A DNA stretch of 64,000 nt from Carallia brachiata (Eukaryota > Streptophyta > Magnoliopsida > Malpighiales > Rhizophoraceae), in NCBI GenBank assembly GCA_021464245.1, contig JADCRB010000016.1, positions 1,684,348-1,748,347 of the forward strand. The letters are read 5' to 3'. Positions 1 through 13,300 of the stretch are shown here, piece by piece (the first letter of the stretch is position 1; each line of letters starts with the position of its first letter). A program made the translations under genes and the position numbers. The notes below the pieces were generated by a model. It saw nothing but the letters and a program-made list of their open reading frames with translations, was not told the origin of the DNA and did not search any database.

Positions 1-2280
1 CCCTCTCAAACCTGTTAGTCTCTAGCTTTAAAAAAGCCCAAAAAAAAAAAAAAACAATTTGCTATCAGCTAATTGCGTAGTTTGAGTACGGTTGCAGTCC
101 AAAAATTGTGTTTTAACACAAAGTTGTTAAAAAAATAGTGAAAATGGAAGCTATAATATATTATAAAGCATATGATGCAGGTAATTTACTGTTTAAAATG
201 AATAGGAGCTCTGCAGATTCTCCGAAAAACTACTAAAAAAAATGCAATAAAACGTTGCATATTCTCTTAAAGTTTCTCGTGTTCTCTTCAAAAAGAAATT
301 ATGCATGTGGACAAGGTGAATGATCTTGTATGTGAAACGAAATTAAATTACACTATGGCCGTGGATATAGATCTAATCCAATCAGGTCCTCATCAAATTC
401 TAGAAATAGGATGTTGGGGGAAGCACTAGCACAATTTCAAGTACCATTGAAGCAAAAAAATAAATCTTAAACTCAAACGATAGCTTCAAGCAGAACGCAA
501 CTCTTTGCATGAGAAGGTAAATAAATCTCAGGTCAGGGCTAGATTGGCGTGATGACAAAATCTGTCTCAAGTAAAGCCTCTATTTTCTTTTTATGGTTAA
601 ACTGAAACTGCGTCTTACACGTCTTACAATATATGGTTATAAGCCTTTGTCTGTACTCTAAATAGGGCGTTGCCCATGAACGTTGGATAATAAAGTTATA
701 TTTGGTTGTGCGTTTCATGTATGCGTTGAGTGGATAAAAGCAAGTTTAAAGATAAACGTAGCTAAAAAATTGTTTGTTAATATTTTCTGAGTTTCAAAAA
801 CATGCTACCCTCAAAACCAACTTTTCAAATAAGCAAATAATGGATGCTTTTAGCTGCAGCCAAAAAAAATACAAAAAACAAAACAAAACAAAACAAACAA
901 AACAAAAAAGTTAAAAGAAAAGAGAAAAAAAAAAAGAATGAGCGCACCACACCTTCATGATCGAAGGCTGCGACCATTTTTCTCAGACGGTTGCCTTGAA
1001 CGATTTGTTAATACATATAATGAAATCAGCATATCGTACGGGTCTATTACAAGTTATTATATATGTAAAGCAGAAGTTAAGAGAAAGTGATAATTTCTCA
1101 AATTAAAAGATATTGAAAAGAAAAGAAAATTCTCCCAAATTCTCTTTCTATTTTGTTGAGAAAGAAAAGCAAGAAAAAATACTCAAAATCTAATTCTCTT
1201 TAAATTTTTCCTCTTGAAGATGGAAAAAAATAATTCTTTTTTGAATAACCCCTAATATATTGGAAGAAAGTATTGGGAAAATTAATATATTTTAAATCTG
1301 TAATATATTAATATTTTCCTTATATATAGTAGAACACTAAATATTTTTGGATATATATTTTAATATTTTGCCTTGCATTTGAACACTAGATAAATTTTTC
1401 TATATAAGTGGTTTGCTGGGTTAATACAACGTAAATCTTTTTTTCCCCATATTTGAAGTATCTTTATATTTTTAAGAAAAAAACTCATGATATATAAATG
1501 TTTTATATCTAATATGGTAAAATTTTAAAAAATAAAATAAATATTAAATTATAAAAAAATCCGGGCATTATATATACCTTTCACATAACACTTGGTTATT
1601 AAATTTGATGTGCGTCCTTGAGGGGGAATGGTACAATATATGTGTAAGACTTCCTCAATTTTTGTGGAGTAGGGCATTTCAATGCTGGGTGACGTTACGT
1701 TTTAGTTTCGGCATGGCATTATTAAGGACATCTATATATCCTACTTTTTTCTCATCTAATTTTCTTGAAATTTACTTATAAATATTTTTAATGTTATTTA
1801 TTTTTAAAAAATTCAAAATATGATATTGCACTAGAAAAATGGGATGAATTATGTACAAGAAAAGGCGAGGATTAAAAAAAAAATCACGAATAGTTTTACT
1901 ATTAATGAGTAGGGTGAATTGTCTGTGCAAGTTTGTACTACCTTTACGACAGCGTTGGCTGGACAGGGGCTGGAGAGAAGGGGTAGGCGGAGAGGAGAGA
2001 GAAATAGAGGAGAGAGAAGCAGGACTCATTAATTTTTTTTTTTTTTTTGAAAAAACGTGTATTGTAAAAAATAATAATAATAGAGATTAGTGTGTAATAA
2101 TTATAAGATTAAAAATTCTTAAAATTAATATGTAATAAGATCAGATTAACGTGTAATATACATTATATGTATAAAAATTAAAATTAATTTTTAATAAATT
2201 TAAAATTAATATGTAATATGTTAAGATAAATAAAAATAAAAAAAAAAGGTGAAATTACTACGTCACCTCCTGTCTACGAT
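1..2280. other. AT-rich intergenic DNA without recognisable gene
   Basis: The stretch is A/T-rich with many homopolymer runs and stops in all frames. No protein domain, RNA gene or clear repeat boundary was recognised. A short purine-rich patch lies near 1965-2025. The short open frames near 1772-2090 are low in complexity and look like chance. Confidence 0.6.
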
Positions 2281-2364
2281 CTTTAATGGGTCTCGTCTTA
2301 GATAGGGTCACGGTCAAGATTCTAAAATTCAGGCTATAGTGCTATAATTGGGCCAAATCACAAA

Positions 2365-3660
2365 GGGAATCGATTGAATGCAACTTGAAACCAAAAAGAT
2401 GTGTGACCCAACTTTTAAAAGAATGATCGTCGGACCCTTTTTTTTTTTTTTTAACAAACAGGAAAGATACATTTCATTAAACCAGCATTACATAACGAGG
2501 GTCTTCAAAAAAACTCTAGTACATAGAGAAGCCCAACACAACCCTAAGCAAACCAAAGGTCCAAAGGGAAAAACCACCAACATTGAACACAATGAAGCTT
2601 GCAATAGACCCGGTTCAAAGGTCGGATAGAAAACGATCCACAGGCCTTAACGGTAAAACTGCTTTCATACATCTCCAAAATCGCCCCCCACAAGCAGGGA
2701 GGACTGGCACTAACGCACGCCACCGAGGAGAGCCCCATCTCCACAAGGCAGAAACGTGCCTACAAGGCTACAACAAAACAAACAAAACCGCTTGAACCAC
2801 CACCAAATCTACAAGAAGCACTAGGAATCGGACGGAATCTCCAAGCGATCAATGCGCCCACCAGTAGGAGCCCAACCCCCAAGAGCCAACAGACCGCCAG
2901 ACGACTACGGAACACCACTATACACAACCTAACCACATACCAAAAGCAGAGAACCTCTCTCACCATCACGCTGACCGCCGAGACGATCAAATACGGTACG
3001 GGAGAAAATAGACCCCCCAAATGCCAAACTAGAAGACAACCGCAAAGATGACCGAGAAACACCAACCGAACGACAGCAAACAAACACCAGCCATGAAACA
3101 GCAACCAAACATCAAGAACCGAACAACAACTGCCACAAGGACTAACCCAGCTGCACGATATCAGTAGCACCCATCCAGAAAATTTCCTGATGCAAGGTAA
3201 CAACTATTAGTGCACGATAGCGAAGTCTAGGACTTTTCGATCTGTTAGAGTTTCGTCCTTTTTTTTTTTTTTTACCCACGTCTATTGTTAGATTTGATCC
3301 CAAAGAGAAACGATTTGATGTAAATTGGAAACTAAAAATAGTGCAACCTAGCTTCGTTGGGCTTGACCACAGATGGGATAAATTCAACGAAATTAGAAAT
3401 TTAAAATTTCAACTCCAACATGATTATGCTAAACTATTAAGAGAATTTGATTTAACACAATTGCAATTAAAAGGGAGTAACCCCCCCGCTTGACTAGGCT
3501 CAACCATAAGGGAATCAATGCAATGCAAATGAATTTAAAAGAGAATGACCTAGTTTTAACCACATAGGAATCGATTTAATGCAGCCGAAGTTAACTGAGA
3601 GTCATAAAGGACTCGACCAGAGAATTGATTTAACATAACTGAAAATTAAATAAGAAAGGC
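2365..3660 (+). repeat. Degenerate minisatellite, units about 53-70 bp, split by a LINE-like insertion
   Basis: A core resembling GGGAATCGATTTAATGCA followed by an A-rich half recurs with starts near 2365, 3305, 3441, 3510, 3566 and 3619. The last four are spaced 69, 56 and 53 bp. The large gap after the first copy is filled by the GC-richer LINE-like block. No coding potential. The units are diverged, so boundaries are approximate. Confidence 0.55.
2438..3250 (-). mobile_element. Probable 5'-truncated LINE 3' end, inserted antisense
   Basis: On the minus strand this block is G/T-rich, much less AT-rich than its surroundings, and ends in a poly(A) tail seen on the plus strand as T at 2438-2452. 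The sequence just before the tail (TTAATGAAATGTATC on the minus strand) resembles plant L1-type LINE 3' ends. No reverse transcriptase or RNase H domain is visible, so this would be 3' untranslated sequence only. The open frames inside encode Cys/Trp/Val/Leu-rich peptides with no known domain. The 5' limit is uncertain: a second T tract at about 3259-3273 may belong to another insertion. I found no convincing target-site duplication. Confidence 0.45.
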
Positions 3661-4228
3661 CCTACATGACTAGTGTTTTGGTTTTTTTTTTTTTTTTTTA
3701 GGTTTAGTTGTAGTGGGGAAGAGGCATTTTTATGAGTGAGGTATAAGACTCAAATATCAATAACCTTAAATTTGGTAGGCACTAGACAATATTGTTTTTT
3801 TTTTTTTTTTTTGTTACAAGAGATGTTGAAATGTTAAAAAATAATAAAGTCACTAAAATTCAAATATAAAAAAAATTATATCTTAATAAAATATCTTAAT
3901 TTTTGATTAATTATATTAAAAATAAGAGATTATTGACCAGTATTTCGTGGTGTGAGAGGTGACAATTGATGAATGATAGGTTCATTCTGCATGTTTGAGC
4001 TAGGCTTACTTGGATCGAGTCATACTCAATGGATTGAGCCCAAAAAGAATACACTAGTTTCGAGGATTCTACTGTCAAAAAAAAAAAACAAAAGGTTTCG
4101 GGGATTCTGGAATTGGCACTCTCAGTTTGGGCCCAGGCTAGTTTTATATGTACAAATTCATCATCAATGCAACTTGAGTTGAGTAGGGGAGGAGCACTTC
4201 AGCCCATAGCCACCACATATGCTTCTTT

Positions 4229-4467
4229 GCTCAAGATCTTTTGAGGAGGGATTGGACAGTCAAGATTCGGCATACTCATGGCGAGGGAAACATGATAGCG
4301 GATTGGTTAGCGAAATTTGCATTGTTTATGGAGTGGGGCTTTCACATATTCCAGAAGCCACCCTCTCAACTGTCCTAGTTGCTTTGGCAAGACACTATTG
4401 GTGTCCATTGGCCTCAACTTTTTAGCATATATTTTATCATATTATTGATAAAAAAACAAAAAAAAAT
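4229..4467 (+). mobile_element. LINE (L1-type) remnant: end of RNase H domain plus poly(A)
   Basis: The plus-strand frame from 4229 reads as the last part of a plant LINE RNase H domain. It has the block IRHTHGEGNMIADWLAKFA, with the expected E-G-N-x-x-A-D-x-L-A pattern, followed by a PPSQL segment and an L-x-x-D-x-x-G-V-x-W-P tail. One in-frame TAG interrupts it. An A-rich tail begins near 4450. All upstream domains are missing, as expected for a 5'-truncated LINE copy. It is non-functional. Confidence 0.75.
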
Positions 4468-4622
4468 CTTGTACTTCTGACATAACAAATTAAAATATTT
4501 TATTAAAATTTTTTAATTCTATATTTAATTTCTGATAGCTATATTTTCACTTCCTGAACTTTGAATATCAAAACTAAACTTCTATTTTGCCTTTCCTTTA
4601 GACCTATTCGTCCAGCCATAAT

Positions 4623-4880
4623 AGTGTGTTTAGATTTATAAGAAAAAAAGTTGTAAAAAATAAAATTATAAGAAAATAAAATTATTTAAATTGATAAGAA
4701 AGTTGTGAGAAAGAAAATGATTAGAAAGAAAAATAAATAGTAATATGTGAGAGAAAAAATTATAAGACAAAAAAATTATTTGAATTGATAAGAAAGTTAT
4801 GAGAAAAAAATGATAAAAAAGAAAAATAAATAATAATTTATGAAAAAAAATATTGTGAGAAAAAAATTATTAGGAAAATC
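4623..4880. repeat. MITE-like element with tandem ~94-bp units (copy 1)
   Basis: The block starts with GTGTGTTTAGATTTATAAG. It contains two complete and one partial unit, each beginning ATTATTTRAATTGATAAGAAAG and continuing through AATAAATAGTAAT to GAGAAAAAATT. Units begin near 4681, 4775 and 4868. The same architecture recurs near 5360, 8080 and 13815. There is no coding capacity. The right boundary is unclear. Confidence 0.55.
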
Positions 4881-5359
4881 TTGGAGTGACAGACATCTCA
4901 AATTATTTAATATTTCAAAAAATTTATCCTGTAGTTGTTTAAATTCTCCTAAAAAATATTTTATTATTATAAATATTAATACAGATGCAGCATCATCCTA
5001 CAATTCTTCTTTTATCATTACAGTAGATGTAGTGGCTTCTGTTATAAGGGTTTAGATCGTCTTTTGTGCGTTTATTGTGTAATTTTTTCTAATTGTGTTA
5101 AATACTTATCTTCCCATCTTTTAATACTTCACCAAATCCCAAAATTAGACTTCATGTTATTGTTTTTTATGAGTTATTCTTATGTCTATAAACTGTTGCA
5201 CATATACTGTTACACATATGGTCATCTGTTCTATAATTTATAAAATATTGTGTTCACTATACCTATTAATATTTTATTCATAAATTCCTGATTCTCCAAA
5301 TTTTGCAACACGATTCATAAGTTTTTCTTCTGTCATAACATTTGGTATAGAAGGTCTTA

Positions 5360-5635
5360 AAATAAAATTATTTGAATTGATAAGAAAATTATAAAAAAGA
5401 AAAATAAATAGTAATATATGAGAGAAAAAATTGTGAGATAAAAAAATTATTTGAATTGATAAGAAAGTTATGATAAAAAATAATATAAAATAAATAAATA
5501 ATAATTTAGAGAAAATATTGTGAGAAAAAAATTATTTATAATAATAAAATTATGAAAAAATAAAAATTGAGATGTAATGATTTTTTTTTTTTATTTTTTT
5601 TCATACAAATTTAGCAAAACAAACATAGCCTAAAA
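5360..5635. repeat. MITE-like element with tandem ~80-bp units (copy 2)
   Basis: Same unit as copy 1, with starts near 5367, 5446 and 5529 (spacing 79 and 83 bp). It ends with AACAAACATAGCC, which on the other strand resembles the GTGTTTGG-type starts of sister copies. Shorter relatives without a clear array lie near 6125-6330, 8425-8690, 8950-9315 and 9825-10135. Confidence 0.5.
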
Positions 5636-7380
5636 GCCAACCAGCTCGACCTTAATCCTTATAAAAAAGGGTATCATCATTTGTTAGTAGTCATACATAT
5701 ACCTTTTTTTTCCCCTCCAAAGAGAAAAGTAAACCCTATTCATGAAACAACTGACAAATTGTGTTACCCAGTGGAGGTAAAATAGAAAAATCGTCAAAAA
5801 ATATATATAAAAAAACTGAAAAAACAAATTTATTCAGAGAGGATAACATTGATTGATGGACGCCTCTGTGTAATTGCTGGTGATTTCATTTATTGTCGTG
5901 TAGATTGATTGGATATAGTAAGGAAACACTTGTTTTTTTTTTTTTTTTTTTTACCAGAGGGAAACACTTGTTGAAGCTCACAAGATACCAAAAAAAAAAA
6001 ATATTTTATTAATTTTTGTCTATTTATATCAATATCTTTTATATATATAATTACTTTCATTTTAAATTGGCTGAGACTGAATATTAAAAATTATAGTTTA
6101 GCACGTTCAGGTTCATGCTCACCCAACATTGAGTAACCTTAATGGTATTTTTGCATTGAGAAAAATTAATAAGAAAGAGTGTTGTGAAAGAAAATATTAT
6201 AAGAAAAATAAATTATTTAGATAAATAAAAAATATGTGAAAAAAAAATAATGTGAAAAAATAATATGATATATATATATATTCATTTCATTCTTTCATCT
6301 CTTTTCTCATAATCCAAACATACCCGAAGTAATAGGAATTATAATATGACGACTCATGCTCGTTGAATATAGAAAACAAAACTCGTTGAGGAAACTTTAT
6401 TTAGAAAAGATGTTTTTTGCTATGGTTAAAATTTAAATTTTTTTTTTAGATTTTTAATTTTAATCTTAAAAAAATTAAATTTATAAAAATAAAAAAATTA
6501 ATAATTATGTAATTTATAATTCAACTTTCACTCAGCACGTTGGATCACTAAGACCCACTTTCATCTCTGTGGACGGATGGGTCTTACTGTCAAACTCCGT
6601 TCTACCTTTGCACTTAAGGGCCAATTTCTGTCCGGCTCGAGGAATTTTTCTTCCGTTTCCGTTAATTTTTTAAAAGGCTATGGTCTATGGAAATCGTCTA
6701 CCTAAAAATTATAAGAGATATGAATAATTTCAGTCCTAAATTTTTAATTTTTTATTATAAATTTTAATTTTTTTTAATATTTTATTTGACACTTAAATTT
6801 TTTAATTTTTTATTAAATCAGTCTTTTCGTTTAAAAAAGTGGTCAATCTGTTAATAAATAAGTTTAAATTAATAAAAATTATTTTAAAAAATTAAATATA
6901 TAAATTAAATATTTTTTATAAAAATATATACATTGAATATTTTTTTAATAAATAAATAAATAAATAAAATAAGTAACACATATTTTTTGATAGAAAAACA
7001 TTCAATTCATATTTAATTATTTTAAATAATTTTTTATAAGATTAAAATTATTTTTTAATAAATTGATCACTTTAATCAATAAAAAAATTAATTTGGTAAG
7101 AAATTAAAAAATTTAACTTTCAAATAAAATATTAAAAAATTAAAAATTCAAATATAAAAAAATCTAAAAATTCAAGGTTTAAAATATATATATCTCAAAA
7201 TTATAATAACCCAACGATCAATTTTCTTTTGGAGACCCAACAATCATTATTGAACTTTCGGTTTTTTTTTCTGGATAAGCATTAGAGATCGTTAAAACAG
7301 CAAACACAAGAAAAATCAATAATTTGACCCCAAAAAATAAAAATAAGAAAAATAATAAATGTTCGGCTTTTTTGGTTTTT
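5636..7380. other. AT-rich intergenic DNA with MITE fragments
   Basis: Long A/T runs and stops in all frames. A partial relative of the GATAAG-type MITE family is visible near 6125-6330 and ends in AATCCAAACATACCC. No gene recognised. Confidence 0.5.
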
Positions 7381-7404
7381 TGTGTTTTTGTTTTTTAATT
7401 TTGG

Positions 7405-7625
7405 AATTGTGGACCGGAGGGAGTGACGCGTACTGTGCAGCGTGCACACGGCGAGGGGAGAGGAGTTTCACCAGGTGCTCACGTTAAGAAGAGATTGTGG
7501 GCCCCACCCAAATATAGGTGACTCGCACTACGATGCGTCGCAGCGGAGGGCGGCGGACGGGGGCCCCGGGGGGCTGACGTTACATTGCCGTCATGGATCA
7601 CCCTTTGAGCCCACTTCCTTGATAA
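7405..7625. promoter_or_regulatory. Isolated GC-rich island with TCP-type site; function unknown
   Basis: About 200 bp are strikingly G/C-rich between AT-rich flanks. They contain GTGGGCCC within GTGGGCCCCAC at 7497-7507, which fits the TCP transcription-factor consensus, together with GTGCAGCGTGCAC and a GGGGGCCCCGGGG block. Such islands often mark plant promoters or first exons. However, no coding sequence with a recognised domain follows on either strand, and the 75-residue open frame here has no known motif. The island lies about 9 kb upstream of the NAC gene. A regulatory role is inference only. Confidence 0.25.
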
Positions 7626-8035
7626 TCGACCCTTTTTTGTTTGTTTTCTTATCTTTTATTTTTAAATAAATTCTTTTATAATATAAGTAAATTACGCTCG
7701 CTACGAAACAAAGTTCATTGCATAAGATTAGACAGACACTTTTGATGAGAGGTAAAAAAAAAAAATACTTAATTTATTATATTTTATGTAAAAAAATTTA
7801 ATTATATTTAATAATTTATTTATTTTTTATAAATTAAATATATTTTTTATTATTTAATAACTAGAATATATACATCTACTTATTCTCATAATTGAGTGCC
7901 AAAAAAAATATTTCTAGAAAAGCCAAATTGAGACATAACTCTCGCCTTTATTTATTAATTTTTTTAAACAAGTTCTCAGAAAGTCAACTTCTCTTCAACG
8001 ATGCTTGAAATGATCAGAAAGTTCAGTTTTGTTGT

Positions 8036-8381
8036 TTGGTTAGATCGTTAGAAAATTAAAAAAAATATTAAAAAATAAAATTATTTAGATTTATGAAAAA
8101 ATGGTAAAAAAAATAATTAAAAAGAAAAATTAATAGTAATTTATATAAAAAATTGTGTAAAAAAATTATTTAAATCGATAAGAAAGTTATGAAAAAAATG
8201 ACTAGAAAAAATAGATAATAATTTGTAAGAGAAAAAATTGTGAGAAAATAATATTATTTAAGTTGATTAAAAGTTACGAAAAAAATTATAAAAAAAGAGT
8301 AAAATAATAATGATATTTTTTAACTAAAATTTTTAAATTATTTTATTTAATTAAAATCACACAAACCAAGCACACCCTTTG
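8036..8381. repeat. MITE-like element with tandem ~86-bp units (copy 3)
   Basis: Three units begin near 8080, 8165 and 8253 (spacing 85 and 88 bp), each starting ATTATTTA and followed by GATAAG/GATTAA, then GTTATGA-type sequence. The left end TTTGGTTAGATCG and the right end CACACAAACCAAGCACACCC are roughly inverted, which suggests a MITE with short, degenerate terminal inverted repeats. Confidence 0.5.
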
Positions 8382-10168
8382 ACGTATTTTTAAATTAACT
8401 CTTTACCATGAGGATCGTTCAATTGACTGATAATGTGTTTAAGTTATGAGAAATAAGTTAAAAAGAAAATTATAAAAAAAAGTTTAGATAAATAAGAAAT
8501 AAGTAAAAAAATTTATGGAAAGAAAATGAGAAAAATGCATGTGAGAGAAAAAGTTGAAAGAAAAGAATAACATTTATATAAATAAGAAATGATTGAAAGA
8601 GAAAAAGATATCAAAGAAAATAATTATTTACTTTGCTTCTTTTGTTTTTTTTTTTACATGAGAAAGCATGCAACCAAATAGGGATTTGTATAAAAAGTCA
8701 TAAATTGAAATTTTATCAAAAGCACTACAACTCATTATTTGACGTAGAAAATATTATATCATTCGATTGTTTCATATTCTTAGGTGCAGTATCATAATAC
8801 ATTCTAACAAAATTATGAGATAATACCTTTTTTTCATTTTATAGTAAAAATATTAAATAACTCTTCAATTGTCTATAATGTAAAAATCAAATAATATGAA
8901 GCGAAACCAATTGAATTGCCCAAAACTAAAACAGAAATTTTTGTTGGGCAACATTTATGGTTTGTTTAGATTGTAAAATTTTAGTTAGAAAGAAAGTTAT
9001 AAGAAAAGAAAATTGCATGAAAAATAATAAAAAAAATAAAATTTTTATTTAGATTATATAAAAAAAATTTAAAAAAGAAAAGTTTATAAATAAAATTAGA
9101 AAAATATCCCTCTAGTCATTAAATAATGAATTAAATGAAAGTAAAAATTAAAATATTTTAGTCAATTTCTTCAATTGATGTTTATAATTATTTTTTGTCC
9201 ACTTTTAACAGTAGATTTTCTCACTCATTTTTCACGGATTCCAAAACAATAAATTTGGCCTTGAAATTTGTGTTTTCTTTCATTTTCAATTCATGTGTAT
9301 AAACCAAACCAAACAGAGTATCAGTGAAGTATGCAACTAGATATACAGTGATATTGATAATTTAATTATGAAAAATATATTAATTTTTTTAAAAAACAAT
9401 TAAATATTATTATATAAATTATATATTTTTTACATATTTTTTTTTAACTTGTATATATAGTTAAACTCTAGAACAGAAATAAGTGCCTCAGTTATTGCAA
9501 CATTTTCATGCTATAGTTGTACTGACATTCAGGACATTTTCAATTATTGTATGGAAAAGGTCGATTATGGCACATTCCTTTCATTATTTAAATTCTGCGA
9601 ATGTAACATTTAACCGATGAGTACTAATTTTTTCAAGACGCGGGAGGACCACATCGCTGTACTATGTAGGAGCGCAGAGGGCCACGGACTAATGAGTAAT
9701 TTCCCTTTTTTTTTTTTATAGTTTTATACTTTACTGGTTTGTTTCAATTAATTGTAAAATTTTGGTGACAAAAAAAATTATAAAAATTTATTTTTTAGAT
9801 AGATAAAAAAATATGTGAAAAAAATAAATTGTGGGTTTAGATTGTATGTGAAAATAATGAGAAAAAAAAATGTCAATTGAAATTATAAAAGTGTCCCTAC
9901 AAATATATTAGGTAAAGGAGATATAGTTGGGTCATTTTGATAATTTTATTGCATGTGTTTCTGTTTTTTTTTTTTTTCCATTTGATTTTTCTAGTACTTT
10001 TCTCGACACCTACAAATTTTCCCTAAAATTTCATTTCTCATTCTTTTCTTATCAAATCTAAATGCTGCAAATTGTCTGAGTTATTGTGTTTTCTTTGGCA
10101 TTCTTTTCTCCAGGTCAGAACAAACAGAGGCTAAAAGAGGAATGGGCAAAATGCAATAATAAGGATAA
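8382..10168. other. AT-rich DNA with further MITE fragments
   Basis: Blocks near 8425-8690, 8950-9315 and 9825-10135 begin with GTTTAG/GTTTAGATTGT and end in CAAACC/CAAACAG-type sequence. They look like decayed members of the same MITE family without a clear internal array. No gene recognised. Confidence 0.4.
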
Positions 10169-10392
10169 TTAGAGCACCAATACATATGATGAATTTTGGT
10201 GTTTTAATTAATATCCTCATTAAAATTAAGATTGATAATTTTAAAATAATATTGATGATTTTTAAAATAAAAAGAAATAATTTTTAATTTCTATTTAAAA
10301 TATTATCAGTCTTATTTTAAAATTATCAGCATTAATTTTAATCAGAACACTAATCAAAATATCAAAATTCAGCATACTAATATTTTCTCTAA
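10169..10392. mobile_element. Foldback MITE, 224 bp, possibly Tourist-like
   Basis: The two halves are inverted copies of each other. The left half starts TTAGAGCACCAATACATATG, and the reverse complement of the right half starts TTAGAGAAAATATTAGTATG. Both halves then share GATTAAAATTAA-like and GATAATTTTAAAATAA sequence, meeting near 10285. The outer TTA/TAA trinucleotides could be a 3-bp target duplication of the PIF/Harbinger (Tourist) kind, but they could equally be part of the inverted repeat. No coding capacity. Confidence 0.65.
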
Positions 10393-13300
10393 TAGTTAAT
10401 GCGGTAGTTAACTCAAAAAAGTAGCTTCCCTTATTATTTTTAAAGATTGTAATGTTCAATGATGAGTATGTTCAATAATAAACATATATATTCTGTTAAA
10501 AAAAAACATATATTATTAATTCTTTCAAATAATTAATATTATGAAACAATTATTAGACTGAAATATAAACCATATAACTTGAAAATTATACATAGATTGA
10601 AAATTACAATTAGTTTAATATATAAAAATATTATTAATTTTATTTAAAGTAATAAATTTATTATTAATTTTAAAAAATAATTTTTTTGATTTTTTTTTAT
10701 AACAAATCTAGTATACTGTGAAATTTTTTAAATAAAATTTATGTATTTTAATTATATAATACTAACATATAATTACTATATTATCAAAACAGTATATTCC
10801 TATAAATCTGATATCAAAACTGTCAAATTTTATTTATATGAAATTATTATGCGTTAAATTTATTATAAATTTGTTTTAAAAATAAATTATTATTATTTTA
10901 AAATTAATATTATATTTATTCTTTTATATAAAATTGATAATATTTTTATATATTTAAGCTTAAAACTATGATTACATGTCTATTCCTCTCTTTGAAAAAT
11001 TTCTGGTTCATGTGGCTGTTTCAAGGAAAAACTGTAACGGCTTTGTTGCTAGGTTGCGTTCCAATATTTAATAATTTTGTTTTTTTATATTTTTTATTTA
11101 AAAAATTTATCATAAATATATTGGTAATTGAATTTATAAGATGAGACTGGAATAACTCTTATTGAAAATTGACTCATTCAACCATCTTCAAAGAAACAGA
11201 CCTCTTACGTAAACACTAGTGAGATTAAACATGACTTTGTTACAAGAGAACACAGTAATTAAAAAGTTTAGAATTCATTACCGTATTACAATTTTTAACT
11301 ATTTCAGCAGTTACTCAGCTTTTTACTAGAGAAGAGCGGGAACACAAAACTCTAATTTGAATCACAAGTATAAAAATACATCGACTTAACAGTAAACTTT
11401 CACCTCAGATGATTATTTTTAAATTCATACTTTACTTTACTATCATAACCTCTGAGTACTTACTTGTTAAATATAACATTATAAGACTATATAATATAAT
11501 ATTTATTTATATCAAATTGATCATATTTATAAAACTTTCCTGTTATTTTTCTAGTACTTCTTATATATTATTGCTTCATGGTTGATAAGGCTCATGTCTC
11601 GCTTATAAATGTTTAGATTCAGATTCTGCGATGAAACTCTAATAAGTTGACTCGTTGTAAATTTTTCAGTCATAAGATTCACAAACGAAATACATTTGAT
11701 CAGATTTACTAATTTTGGAGCAATGAATGCCACATGCATAGCATTCGTAAACAAAGGGATGACTAAAACGTATTGGCTGCCGCTACTTTTTTGTTTTATC
11801 ATTTTAGTAAGTTTTCTTCTCTTATTAGGCTGTACATGGCAATGCCAAGGGAAATTTTACCCAGGTGATCAGATAGGAGAAGATCGTGGGGTGGATCTTA
11901 TGGCCTTTTTGGGCAACTACAGTCGACAACTACAAGAAAAATGACACAAAATGGGCAAATGTGTGTGGGTGTGAAAATGGTGTGGGTGTGTGTGAGATAA
12001 AAGACTATTTTAAAGTGTGGGAAATTTGGATGAGATGATTTGATGTAAAGCCTGTTTGAGATTGGGGGCTGGCATCCTTGTTTGTATCTAAAAAACCGAG
12101 CATGATGTGTCAAACTACCATGCTATCAGTCTCTCACTAACACCTCCCCTCTTCCTCATAGACGGACGGGTTATTTGATGGATTGATGGGATTGGTGAGT
12201 GGATGCATCCATGCTAGATTAATGATTTCTTCAGTTGAAAATTTCGGACGCAAAACAGAAACATCTATCTCTAGCTAACAGAAATTGGAAATTACTTCAA
12301 AAATCGTAATTGTAATTTTTTTTATAAGATACATTAATTATTTTATTTATAAATTAAAATTATGAATTATTTATTAAAATTTTTATTTAATTTTTTATTA
12401 AAAAATTTTATTACTTAAATATTAATAAATTTAAATGTGACTCTTCTATAATAAATTATAATAATTATTAAATATAAAATCTGACGTACGTTTACTAATC
12501 CTTGCAAACCCAATTATTGGATGCAGAAACCAGATGTTGTAATATGGATAATAACAGTACATAAATTTAAATTTAAGTAAGTTATATTTAATACATGTTA
12601 AATTATTATTTAAGTTACTATCTTGAATAATAAAATAATGTTAATACTAATGAATAAGACCCATGAGCAGAGAAAATTAAATTTACAGGATTTGCTTTTT
12701 TTTTTTCCTTTTTTAACCTTTAAAATCAAAATCGCTAGGCTTAAATGAGATGATGGTTTCTTTTGTATGTTTCTCCTTAGCAGCAATGGGTTGAGTGAGT
12801 TGGGCGGACCTTTGGTGTACTAAAATTGTTAAAATTGAGATTTTATTTATGATCGTTTTAAAAATGTTGGGATTGAATTGAATGATTGGATTGTAAATCA
12901 TAAGATCTTACTAAAATTAACAAAAAAAAAATTAAATGCTAACAATTGAAATGTAATTTTTAATTTTTTAACATTCCATAAATTTCTTAAATTAAAATTC
13001 AAGGAAAAACAATACTATATATATACACAAATTTGAACAAAAATGAAAGCACCAATGGCCAAAGAGCAAAGTCCAATCAAGGTAATTCACATCCAAGCTA
13101 CTATGAGCATTATTTGATACTCAAACTAATAATATTACTTGTCCAAACTTCTTGTGAGGTTTTTATTACTGAGGCTGATTTTTTCTTTTCATCGTTAGTT
13201 TATTTTCTTGCTGTCATTTCCTTGGGCTATGATCATTATTATCAACCAACAACAATGTTTTGATTTCATATACCCTTTAAATTAAAGTATATATTTTACC

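Noticed and set aside
2760..3203. 147-codon minus-strand frame rich in Trp, Cys, Leu and Val
   Set aside because: Lies inside the G/T-rich LINE-like 3' region. Composition explains it and no domain is visible.
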